A stretch of DNA of 64,000 nucleotides from Dipteronia dyeriana. Taxonomy: Eukaryota; Streptophyta; Magnoliopsida; Sapindales; Sapindaceae. The DNA is taken from contig CM065300.1 in assembly GCA_032871835.1 (NCBI GenBank), forward strand, positions 5,351,768 to 5,415,767, read 5' to 3'. Below, piece after piece: positions 24,254 to 36,967 of the stretch (positions within the stretch are counted from its first letter, which is position 1; each line of letters begins with the position of its first letter). The notes beneath the pieces are model-generated. The model ran no database searches and was not told where the DNA came from. It saw only the letters and a program-made list of their open reading frames with translations. A program made the position numbers and the translations under genes.

Positions 24254-27200
24254 ATGGAGTCTAACAATTCAGGATTTGGAAAACAGTCTGGCCCCTCAAG
24301 TCGCCCAAAGCCTGTCGTTTTCGGCCAATTCTCTCCTCCTCCTTCGTCTTTGTCTCCCAGGTACTCTCCCTTTCTTGTCCTCGTTCTTGTTTCTTTAAAT
24401 ATCTGCAAAATTTATGAATTTGTGATTGATTTTGTTGGTCTAATCAATTAGTTTGTTCCAACTTACTGTAGTTTATAATCAAAGTTAATGATGTTACATT
24501 GTTGTTATTATTATTTTGCTAGTCTAATTGTATATTGGACGTGAATGTGGATTTTTTTGGTTTTAATGTAAGAGAAAGTTTGGATTTTTATGTATAAAAG
24601 TTTGTAATCTCATCAGTTTCGGACAATGCTAGTGTTGAGGCATTAGGGTTTTGTATATATTACCAATCAAGAAACGTTGCTGACCGGTTTGATTTTACAT
24701 TTTTTCGATGTGATCATAGCGGTCCTGAAGTTGTAGAGAGGACATATTCACCTCCTCTACCGTTAGGAAACTACTCCGGTCCAGCTGTGAGACCTTTCCA
24801 ACCTTTCAGAGTAAGGTACTAAATCCATTCTTTCTTCGTCAGTTTTTAATTAATTATATTTTGGATTGCCATTGGTAGAATTTCTAACACGGGGTTTTCA
24901 AAATTCTGTTGGTTATCGACAAATCATAAGGAAAGAAAATAAATTGATATAGATTTTTTTTTCCTTGCATGGATATTCAGGTATGAGTAAAATAACCATT
25001 TCATATATACTATGATACTAGCGCATGTATTGATTTTGCCTTTGGATGTAGAAAAAGATAGTTAACTGCCTTAAATGATTTAGCTAAAGTGTCATTAATT
25101 TTCCTGAGTGGGAGTTAGGCAACCTTGAAAAGATGATAGCTAGACGTCCGCTTCTTGTATGACATATGGACACAAATATGTGTAACATAAAGTGATTCTG
25201 TTTTGTACTGCTAGCTGTTCTTGTTATATCATGCTGTTGAGATATATTTGTGGATATTGTTCTGATAACAGGGGGCCTGAGGCTCCGCAGAGAGTGGCGT
25301 CGCCTCCTTCATCTTTTCATTATCGCCGTCCTGCTACAGGTCCCTGTTTCCCGTCTGCAGGAGATCTTAGGTAACTACCAATATAAAACTTGAACATTTA
25401 AACTTTTTCTCTTTCTTTTTTTAATGGTTCTCTTTAATTTGGTAAGTATTAGTCATGTTAGAAGGCTTGCTGGTTAACATCTTAATCAAATGCATATGCA
25501 AGTAAGTGTTACTTTATACAGCATTGTGACACTTATATGTGTATAGTGCACACAAATGCAGCTGGCTTAAATCTCTGAATGCGTAGATTTATGTTTATGT
25601 GTGCGCTTTTGCATTTTGTTTCTTGCATTATCTGCCCAAAACTTTAATAGTAGAACATCAATAAGAAACTGGACTAGACAGAAAAATGCAAAGGTTCTCC
25701 AGAGCTGATGAGCTCAAGCCCTCTGTAAGATTAGATATGCGTATGCCAAAGATTTAAAAATGTTTTATCCTTGGCATTGGCTGATCCATAGATATCCTTT
25801 TTTTCTCTTACTTTTTAACAAACGATATGACAAAAATAAAAGAAAAACCTGTAAACAATACTTTGCACCACAGTTAATTCATGGCAAGAAATAGGGATGC
25901 CTGCTAGTGGCACAATACCCCTTGGTTGTATGATCAAATGCTTCTTTTCAGGATCCATATAGAGAATTAGAGTAGCACTATTATTTGGTGGTTGTCAATA
26001 TAATAGTGTTTATGATCAATGATCTGTTGCATCTCCTAATGTCTTATCAATACCTAATATCTCTCAGGCCTGTTGATACTCCCCATGGATTGGACAATAG
26101 GAAAATACCTTTTGTCAAAGATTATGGTGCCGAAACTCATCTCAGGCCTTCTTCAGTCACATCACTTGTTGCTTCACATAATTCTGGAACTAGTGCTACG
26201 GCAAAAATTGCCCGATTTCAAGACCTTAAAAGAACTAGATCACCTCCTTTACTGTCTCGAGATGAAGAATTTCCTAGAAACTCAAATCAAACTACCATTA
26301 CAAGGTAATTTCTGTTCCATTTTGTCGTTTTGGCATATAATAGCATCATATATTCTTTCTTTGACATACTTAAGGTAATTGGGTATATAACTTTCGATCC
26401 TGTGTTCTCGGACTTTTACTTGTCTCATTTGGGAATTTTAAATTATGCCACCCGTGTTGTTCCTTTGGTTTTGATGGCGGTTCGTATTACTACTATCAGT
26501 TGCCACTTGGCCCGCTCTCTAAGTGATGCATTTAATGCACTGTTTTGGTCTTTCACTCTGATCTGTTCCATTTTACCATGAGACTTTATTTGAAGTTAAA
26601 ATTAATTTCTCTTTTTGTAGGGTGTTAATGCACTTGTGCATCTTTTTTTGGAAAGATTGTGATTTTTTTTACTGTATCAAGGAGGCTAAGTTTGCAGTCT
26701 TATGGAATTAGTAGTCAATTACCATTACGAACTGATTTATGAAAAAAAAAGCCGTATAAAATAAGAAAGATTGTTTGTTTTTTTACTGTATTCAGGAAGC
26801 TAAATTTGCAGTCTTATGCAATCACCATTAAGAACCGATTTATGAAAAAACAAGCTGTATAAAATAAGAAGGAAATAATAAATGTGCAAATATTAACTGT
26901 TGTATTTCTCTGGAGACAAATAACTTTTTCATTTATATCACGTGAAACACTACCTAAAATGCAATTTTGACGTATCTTTTGTTTGTACCCTCCTTGTGCT
27001 AGAAGAATGATTAGGATCTTGTACGCTCAAATTACATCTAGTTTATGGAAAACTTGATGGATGAATGAAATTCTTCTTTGTGTTTTTCTTGCTGTCTGTT
27101 TCACACCAAAACTAAATAGCTTTTTAAATTAACTTGACAATTACACTAGCCAGGTTCCACCAAGGGCATGGTTACCTGCATCTGCTTTTGAGAACAATCA

Positions 27201-30200
27201 TTCTGTTGATGGTTTTCGTCCTCCTTTTGACGCCATTCAACAGTAGTTTTAATATCAATATGTGAGTCGGTGCTTCTGTGTACAAGTATTTGTGTTATAT
27301 GAAACACCATTGGGTTGATATTTTTGTATTTATTGGCTAGTTCCGCATTCAGTTGTAATACTGAACTTGTGCTGTGCCCAAGATTATTCTGCTCTGCCTT
27401 TGGTTTCGGTTGATAGGATTGAGTCCTTGTTCAGGTTTAGCTAGCTTGAATTGGCTTAGAACTCTTATTCTGAACTTGGCTGTACTTATGATTAAGCAAC
27501 TTGTGTGAGCTCAGAGCTTGGCTATTTCACATTTTGATGATTTCTCCTGAAATAAGTAGAATGATGTGATCCGACTTTTAACATCTTATCATTAGTGTAT
27601 GTTCAGGTTCTTTTTGGCTTCCATGGTTAGCTATTAGATAGAATATTCATAAAGAAAAATCTGCATTGTCAATCTCTACCAATAAATTTGAAATTATTCA
27701 TTTATTTCTTCAGATTCTGTTACCTATTAAGTATAAAATAACTTTTTCACAAACCATGACCACATTGTTTTCAAACAGTTCGGTGTGTTTGCGGACCTAC
27801 TACCATTCATGTGTCCACTTATGATGAAAATCATGATTATTCTTTTCAAATGTTTTAAGCAGTGACCCCTGTGTATATTCATGGATTCCCATTGCGTCAT
27901 TTATGATGGGTAAACTCATTTCTTCATGAGCTGGAGACATTTACTTACTGATGACATGAATAGTGGTTGTGCTTTTTCTTCTAGCACTTTGATTTTATGG
28001 CTTCATTATGTATATGTGTGCAGTGTGAGTCCTCCTTGCCGTCTCTTCATTGGTGATATCTATTGACAATTGTATTATTGTTTACAGGCCTTTTTCAACT
28101 TCTCCTGTTCAGGATGATATTATCAAGTTGCGTGGCAATCATTTTAATTCACCTGCTCATCAAGATCAGTCCAGAGTCTCAGCTCGTTTAGGTTCTTATG
28201 ATTCTGAAAGTTCCATGGGGCAATTAGCTGATGTGCAAGCCCCAAAACGTGCCAGGTCCCCTCCTGTACCATCTGCCAATGGAGTTCCCTGGGAGAATCC
28301 TCAGTTCACTTTTAATGACTCTAAAAGGTTAATTACATATAAATTAGTGGATTAAATTATGCCTTCTATATCATTGTCTTTCTTACATTTTAGTGAGTTC
28401 ATTATGTGCCTTTCCCTTGCCTTGTCTTACTGTATCTTCTTCCAGGCTGGGTGCTAGGTCCAATGCTCTTTTAAGAGCCCCTGATTCTAAAGCTCCTCAG
28501 AGGTCTGTGTCATCTATGAACAATACTGTCACTTCTTCAAGCAGGCCCACTAGTTCCCCAGTTTCCAAAAGAACAAGGTCTCCTACTTTTCTTTCCACTG
28601 ATGAAGGCTTTCCGGGAAACTCCAATTCCACTCAATACGATACTGATCGGTAAAGTATTGGATGTCTTGGTTCTATTATTTTGTGTTACAAACTCCCTTG
28701 TTGTATTTTTCCTAATGTTTTTTTTTAAATGTAATTTATAGAGAAATGCAAGCCAAGGCAAAGCGATTGGCCAGGTTTAAGGTTGAATTGAGTGAAAGTG
28801 TAGAAAAAAGTCCTGATGTTGCGGATAGACAAGAACTTTCTGCTGTAGAAAGGCAAAAATTTGTTGGAGAACGTTCTATAGAATCATCAAGGGATTACCC
28901 CAATGACAGTACTACATCTGATTATGAAGGCTCAGGAACTTCCAGTGTTATTATTGGGATATGTCCAGATATGTGCCCTGGTATGTGTCTCAACTCCTAG
29001 ATCTAGGAAGCATGCTGTTAAATGATATTTAGATGCAACCTTTGAGGTCAGGGGGTCATTCTCAATTTATCCGATTCAGTTTAGAATTTGAATGGAGATG
29101 AGATTTCCTTGATCTTGATGAGAATGTTATACCATCTGTAGAACATAGAAATTTTCCTTAAACTTGATTTTCCTGTTTTTTATAGTACCTCAAGGTAACT
29201 GTCCTGTTTTATGTGAGTCAGCTGAGATTGAAATGGGCCAAATGTTTGATGTGGGTTAGATTTTCTCTTATCTCAGAGTCAGAAAGGGGAGAACGAGAAA
29301 GAAAAGGGGATCTTGACCAGTTTGAGCGCTTAGATGGGGATCGAAATCAAAGTAGTAAATATATTGCTGTTAAGAAGGTAAACTTTTTAAATCGAATTTA
29401 TTATCAAACGGGCATTGGAACTAACTCAAACTAATTCAACCTCGATTTTGTTTGAAGAAACTACTTTCTTTCATACTCCATTAATGAGATGAAACATGAT
29501 GGGTGTTTGTGAATTATGCTTCTGCAGTATACCAGGACAGCGGAGAGAGAAGCAAATTTGATACGACCCATGCCGATCCTTCAAAAGACGGTTGGTTATT
29601 TGCTCAATTTGCTAAATCAGCCTTATGATGAAAGGTTTCTTGGCTTGTACAACTTTCTTTGGGATAGGATGAGAGCAATACGGATGGACCTGAGGATGCA
29701 GCATATTTTTAATCAAGGAGCTATTACTATGCTAGAGCAAATGGTTTGTCCTTTGTTTGTGTCTTCAGTTTCTGTTCGCATTATAAATACATCTTCTTGC
29801 ATCTTGATTCTTGAATAACCTTTCGGATAGGGTTCTCTGGGTGGGATCTTTGACTAATGACAAGTTAACTTAATAATGGTCTTCTATGGTGGTACATTTT
29901 ATTGTGCGGGTTAAGAGTCTGCTACTATATGTATGCCCTTTTTGTTGATGTGACCGAGTTCTAGTTGGAAAACAAAATTTACAGCAAGAATAACAGACAC
30001 AAATTAAATTATCTAACTTAATAGTATTTGTTGTTGAGGATTCCCCCTTGTATTACTAATTTCATAAATTGCATTTCAGTTGGTACGTACTGAAGTTGGT
30101 GTCATGTTGAGTATTTGATTACTTCCTTTCTAATAATTACATACATATTGTGTAATTCTGTTTTTATCATGTATGTCTCATCAATCGACATGCATTAATA

Positions 30201-33200
30201 ATGTAGATATATTTACAGTAGCATGTTTTGATTATTCAGACTAAACAACGTTCTGATTGACTGTTTCTGTGGTTGTCAGATAAGGCTTCACATAATTGCC
30301 ATGCATGAATTATGTGAATACACTAAAGGAGAGGGCTTTTCTGAGGGATTTGATGCACACCTCAACATTGAGCAGATGAACAAAACATCAGTTGAATTGT
30401 TCCAGATGTATGATGATCACAGAAAGAAAGGAATAAGTATTCCAACAGAAAAAGAATTCCGAGGTTATTATGCACTTCTCAAATTGGACAAGCATCCTGG
30501 ATACAAGGTAATTCTTCTACTATGGCAACTCAATTCTACATGTTTTGTTTGCATGTTGTCTGTTTGAATAAGCAATTCTTGCTAGGTTGAACCTGCAGAG
30601 TTGTCACTTGACCTTGCTAAGATGACCCCAGAAATAAGACAAATGCCAGAAGTGCTATTTGCCCGTGCTGTTGCAAGGTTGTTACTTCCCTTATTGTTCA
30701 TTTATTTCCTTGATCTATTGGCTAATGTGTTAAACTTGGTCTAAGAGTAGAAATGATTGGCTTCTGCAGAGCTTGCAGAACAGGAAATTTTATTGCCTTC
30801 TTCCGGCTTGCAAGGAAAGCTAGTTACCTTCAAACATGCCTAATGCATGCTCATTTTGCAAAGGTATGATGAACTTTTGCTTTAAGTGCAAATAAAGAAT
30901 CACACGGTAAGTTTTGGTGTTTCAGGGTTCTAAGAGAGCATAAGCCTTCTTCTGTGCCTTGTGTGCAGTTGTTTTTATTGTAATTAGTGTACAATGTAAT
31001 AATAAAAAGATTTTGCAGTTTTATTGATATGTTTGACTGAAAGGAACTCATTAATTTGATTTGTTTCATAATTGTTCATGCTATTAACTGTTGCTGCTAG
31101 GTGCTTGTAATTGTACTTATTAATGATGTTTATGTATTAAATATATGACAAAAATATCATGTTCTTTCATTGCAGAATTTAGTTTTATAGTTGTGGATTT
31201 TGCTCTTTTCCCCCCTTTTCAAAGTTAGCATTGTTTAGGTTCTGTACATTGACTATATCTAAGTGAAAATATAGGTTTATGCTTGAATATTGAGATTTAG
31301 ATTTGGAAAGTTGAGTGGTGCCATATATTATACATATTGTTGGGAAGGCTTTATATATGTCATATGCTTAATATGAGCAGACAATTCTATGAGTGTGTTT
31401 CATTTGAATGCATGGAAACACAATTTGAAATATTATCTCAAAAGATCTCATTTACATTAAAAAAAAAAAACTTAGAAAATCTCTCCGAGTGTTAATGTGA
31501 TATTTCCTTTTGGGATCGGATCTTTTCTCTTGTCCATGTTACTGCTGGAAGTCATATAAATGTGCATGAGCATAACCACGACCAGAGAAGTATGTTAACG
31601 ATGTTATTAATGTATTATGCTGTTTTGATCAGTTACGAACCCAGGCGCTTGCTTCTCTACATGCTGGTCTACTGAATAACCAAGGTCTCCCTGTTTCCCA
31701 TGTTGGGAGGTGGCTTGGAATGGAGGTATTTGACCCTTGGCTTGAGTAACTTCAATTTTTGTCAATCTTGCTTGGGACGTTCCTACTTGTCTTACATTTT
31801 TTCTATTGGTGCTATTATTTAGGAGGATATAGAAAGCCTTTTGGAGTATCATGGGTTTTCAATAAAGGAATTTGAAGAGCCATATATGGTGAAGGATGGA
31901 CTGTTTCTCAATAATGACAAAGACTATCCTACCAAGTGTTCAAAACTTGTTCATATGAAAAGGTCGGAGAGAATAGTTGAGGATATATTAGCTTCTAATC
32001 AAGTGATATCCTCACCTACAAGAGCAACAAAAGCTATCCAGCTGGGTAAGATCCACGAGCAGAATGCAAAAACCACTCCTGTTGAAAGGAAAATCGCCAT
32101 CCTTCCGGTTGATGAGGCAATGCATGATTCTATAACCATTTCACTGCAAAATAATAGCACACCAGTGCAGCCTGTGAGTGAAATATCAATGGTTGATCAA
32201 CAGAGAGATGGTGGCCATCAAGTGACTGTTCCTTGTATATCACCCTTGTGTTTTTCAGTTGCTCACAGTTCCCCTAAATCCCAGCCTGCGAAAGTTGTAA
32301 TAGAGGAGAAACAAAACAATGATGCTCTCTTCAGAATTACTCCTGAGAAAAAGATTGTTCCTGGTTTGGAAGGTTTGCCTTTGCAAATTGTGTCCAAAAC
32401 ACCTCAGCAAGATAGATCCCTCAGTTTTAAAAGATGTGATTATACTGTAGAAAATGCACAACCTCAAAGTGATAACTTAGAAGATGAAGAACCTTCAGTT
32501 AGTTTTGAAGAAAATGAAAATGATGGGGTTATGGAAAATGAAATTGATGAAGAGAAGGAAAATGATAAAGTTGTGGCAAGTTATCTTGAGGAAGAAGCTG
32601 CACTTGCAAAACTCAGGTTGAAAGAAGTTGCGCTTGCAAAACTCAAGTTGATCATAAGGTTTGATAGCTTGTTCAGCTTTTTTAACTGTAAGTTGAAGTT
32701 TTCAAATTATCTTAGTTGAAGTTTTCTCTATCAAGGTTATGGAGGCGGCGCTCTTTAAAGCAGAAGGAATTGCGTGAGCTAAGGCAATTAGCAACATTTG
32801 CTGCGCTAAATTCATTGTCAGCAGGACCTCCAATTCGACAAAATAAGGTTGTAAGTGTTTTCAAGTCATTATTTTCAATACCATCTATCTTCTCTTTTTG
32901 TACTAGTTTATTTTTCTGCGTCTAAGCAAAATGATTGAGAATTGTGTGCATGACTAAATTAATTCAGTCCATCATCCATTGACTAATATCCATGTGTTAC
33001 CTGATAGAGAAGAAAGATCTTTTCTTGACTTCTTTTTCCTTATTGCTTTCTACAGTCCTGGCTTATAGCTACATTTTCGTTTCCTTGCTGCCATGGTAAT
33101 TCGAACCAACTAATTGAGCAATTGTGTTTTTGAATCATTGTTATATTGAATGGTATTAATCATCTTCACCTATTCCGATGAAAAAGAAGTGATGGTCAGT

Positions 33201-35181
33201 TGGAAACTGAAGCTGACGAAGTCAATGTAGAAATAGTTGAATCAGGATTTGCTTTTTTTCCTTTTTTTTTTCTGTTCCTCCGTCATTTCATATCTTATTG
33301 TTCGGAAACATGCTCAACTTAGTTGGCAAGCAAATTTCTAGTTGATTTTCTCACTCAAGCTAGCATCTTCTGTTCTTTTCCATGTAGCAATTGAGCACAG
33401 CTGGCGAGTTTGACATTGATCATGTTATGAGAGAGAGATCTGAGAAACATGAACAATCATGGTCAAGGTTGAATGTTTCAGATGTGATAGCAAGTATACT
33501 TGGCAGCAGAAACCCAGATGCTAAATGCTTGTGCTGGAAGATTATTCTATGTTCTCAGGACAATCTAGCAGGAGATAAACAGATGCAGAGGAGCCATATC
33601 TCTCATATTGCAGCAGAGCCATGGTTGTTTTCAAAGATTATGCCTCCTGGAAAGGATGATGATGATAATCTGTTAGTTTCATCGAATGGCCTTTCCATAT
33701 GGAAGAAATGGGTGCCTAGCAAATCCGGTACTGATGTGACCTGCTGCTTTTCTATTGTAAAGGAGACGAAATTCGACCATCTAGGTGATACCATGTCTGG
33801 TGCAAGTGCGATTCTGTTCCTTGTTTCTGACAGCATCCCATGGAAGCTCCAAAAAGTTAAACTCCATAACCTTCTGATGTCGATACCTTCTGGTTCTCGC
33901 CTTCCGCTTTTGATCTTAAATGGCTCATACTGTGAAGAGATGTTAGATCCTTACTCTGTTATAGTCAATGAATTGGGCCTCCATGACATAGACAAGTCAC
34001 GGGTAAATAGTTTCTCGGTTAAATTTCTTGTTGGTAACCACCAAATGAGTCACTTGAATGGGTTTTTCAGTGACGAGCAACTTAGGGAAGGATTACAGTG
34101 GCTGGCAAGTGAGTCACCCCTACAACCTGTTGTTTATTCTGTGAAAACACGAGAACTTGTCCTGACTCACCTGAATTATGCATTGGGGATTCTTGACAAG
34201 TTGAGTGACTATGAAGTCGGTCCAAACCACTGTATCTCAGCCTTCAACGAAGCCATAGATCAATCACGGGGGGAAATTGTGGCTGCTGCCAAAGCAAATC
34301 CTACCATATGGCCCTGTCCTGAGATTGCATCAGTGGAGGATTCTAGTGATGAGCATTTTGTGGTGAACTGGAGCTTGCCAAGATTAGGATGGAGCTCTGC
34401 GGCAAGAATAGAACCACTTGTAAGCGCATTAAGGGATCTCAAACTTTCCACATTTCCTGATGATATATCCTGGCTGAGCAGAGGTGCTAACATGGGCAAG
34501 GAGATTGAGAACCAGAGATTTCAACTTGAAAATTGCTTGGTCAGCTATTTGACCCTATCAAGTCAGATGATGGGGGTTCCACTCGCAACAAAAGAGGCAT
34601 CGATAATGCTACAAAGAAGCACAAGACTTGAGCTCCGTAACTCAAGCTACTGTATCATTCCTAAGTGGGTTATGATCTTCAGGCGAATATTCAATTGGCA
34701 ACTAATGAGCCTAAACAACGAGCAGTTATCCACAGCATATGTTTTGGAGCAGCAACTTGTTTCTCCACCTACAGGTGATCTGGATAAGTTAGGACTTGAA
34801 GGTAATTTATATCCACCCTATAGTTTAAGTGTTCCGTCTCTCGATGAAATAATGGAAGTTGGCCATAGCCCCTTCTCGACTCAGACAGCTCAGTCTCAGC
34901 CTCAAGTTCATCAATACCTGCCAGGTATGGAATCAAATGGTCAAGTTCAGGAGACTGCTGACACAAATAACTTGGTGGAGGATGAAATAAACTCTTCACA
35001 GAATGGCAAACTGTCTGTCTCAGAAGATTTTTCATACATAACTAATAAATTAAACAGTAGAGCTGGTGAAATAATGGTGTCAAAACATGTGACAAAGGAA
35101 ACTGACAATTTAAGCAACCTGTTGGAGCAATGTATCTTAGTGCAGAACACAAATGGCAAGAAGCTGTCGGTTTATTTCTGA
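24254..35181 (+). CDS. SAC3B: SAC3/GANP family mRNA-export scaffold (SAC3B-like)
   Basis: Seventeen exons: 24254-24360, 24720-24815, 25272-25370, 26068-26304, 27150-27242, 28088-28327, 28446-28649, 28742-28980, 29277-29377, 29528-29743, 30280-30507, 30586-30677, 30770-30863, 31633-31725, 31823-32658, 32736-32850 and 33388-35181. The total is 1,627 aa, near Arabidopsis SAC3B (about 1,700). The N-terminus is Pro/Ser-rich with repeated KR-x-RSP motifs. The SAC3/GANP (PCI-like) domain starts at GICPDMCP (431-438) and runs to about 720. An acidic coiled coil is followed by a Sac3 CID-like basic helix (LWRRRSLKQKELRELRQ, about 993) expected to bind centrin and Sus1/ENY2. A large C-terminal region follows. 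The protein is the scaffold of the TREX-2 nuclear-pore complex in mRNA export. Exon 5 uses a weak donor (CA|GTAGTT). Confidence 0.93.
26655..26870. repeat. 113-bp tandem duplication in a SAC3B intron
   Basis: Copy 1 starts at 26,655 and copy 2 at 26,768. Both share ACTGTAT, GCTAA, TTTGCAGTCTTATG and GATTTATGAAAAAA in the same order. The copies have diverged, with small indels. Confidence 0.75.
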
Positions 35182-36967
35182 TTTGTTAATTATTGTGTGG
35201 AAGAATGTTGTATCATTAGTATATATTTTACCAGGAAAAAAAAGGGTGGTGGTTTTGTATCTGTAACATCATCCTGTTATTTTTTTTCAATGAAGAAATT
35301 ATATATTATTTTTTCCATTTTGTTTGTTATTGGCTAGCTTTCATGGAGTCGAGAGATTCACATATTTTTAAAAATGAAAGTTTCTTTGTGATGAAATGGC
35401 CAAGGAATTTCTCTTGAAAAATTCTTGCCATTTTGTTTTTATTATATGAACTTGATTATTTTCGAAGCTTAATAGGCAACAAAATCAATTCTTCATACCA
35501 TTCACATTCACCATATTGGGGAATTTGGTTCACCATCTAAGAAGATTATCAAATCTCATAAAATATTCTTACTACACTTACATTTTGGAAAGATATTTTT
35601 TTGAATTATTTGTTTCTTAAATATTTTAAGACCGTAAAGAAAAGCTTACCGTCACAACATATCATATGGTATGTTCTAAGTGCATCCATCAATGAAATAA
35701 AAGATGTTTTTGTCACATAGTTTGATGTGAGTGAACATCCAAACAACTCATCGGTCCTAGTTGAAAGTCGCAAGGTAGGCAATAATTAGACACAAGCCAT
35801 ATGTGATGTGATGCGCCCATTGCATCCTAGATATTTTCGTAAAATAGGGTCCTAGATGAAACTCACAAGGGGGCATACACTCAATAATTGGGTACATGCC
35901 ACGTAATCAGAGGTACCTGTCATCTATCCATTTGGATGGCACCCCGACAAGCAGATGGCTCAATCCAGTGGACTCACATGCTGTTGTAAGGGAAAGAAGA
36001 GTTCAAGTTTTGCTTTAAAAGGGTCAGTCAGGCATCACATGGGGGTCATGAGACTTCACTAGTCTCGGTCCTCTAATAAGGAAACATAGACAAGAACATG
36101 TTAGGCCATATCCCATGATAGCCACTTCATACCTCAACATTATTTGAATTCAGATTTTGGGGTTTTGTTTGTGAACATGAGAATGTGATACATATACTTA
36201 AAAACACTCACCTGTGTCGTCAAAACATTAACCTATGAAGTTAAATGTCATCTCTGTGATATAACGCGGATTATGCGATTGCAGGATTTATATACCCTTA
36301 TTTTTCATGTCTAGGGAACAAAGAGAGAGACAGATAACCATCATTACCAGGAACTAAACTTTCTTGGGGAAATTATATGTAAAATTTCTACATCTAAGGC
36401 CATTCAAATCAAATATCATATAATTCTCTGTGAAGGAAATGTATCTGTTATAGTTACATCTATCATGACAGAAAGTATCGGAGAGATGATCACAAGTGAA
36501 GTCAGTAAATTTTCAGCCACGTAGAAACATATTATTTTCAGTTTCGCCTCCCATCGACTCCCAACTGTTTAATCTACAAGTCTTTCGAACTTCTCCATTT
36601 CCTTTACTCTTTATGTCCGGATTAGTCGCAGGTTACACAGGTAGAAGGGGGGAGCATTTTGTGCTCCTAAAGGGATATTGTGTGGTTACTGGTCAGTAAC
36701 AGTGTTATCAATAACATCATCAACAAGATGTGGTCAGGAATCCGTTGCCAAGATATGAAATCACTTCCGCCACCGGTAGAATGCACCACCAACCCCTATA
36801 CTGATAGCAGCCAAACATAATTGTGTCAGTAAAGAAGCACATATATGCATCTCTAGACACTTAAATACTGACTGTCCCAAAACCTTGATCAAAATAAAGG
36901 AGATAAGTACCACTTAAGGAAATTTAGCACAGGATCTGAGGCAGCTTCGAAAAGCCTTCCACTCCTA
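35182..36967. other. Convergent 3' spacer between SAC3B and the PP2C gene
   Basis: The SAC3B 3' UTR begins at 35,182. On the minus strand the PP2C 3' UTR probably extends at least to about 36,730 with further introns. Around 35,750-35,900 a diverged repeat occurs (GGTCCTAGTTGAAAG and GGTCCTAGATGAAAC). A short frame at 36,496-36,699 has no recognisable family. Confidence 0.5.

Noticed and set aside
33603..35159. Minus-strand frames of 70-88 codons
   Set aside because: Antisense shadows of the last SAC3B exon.
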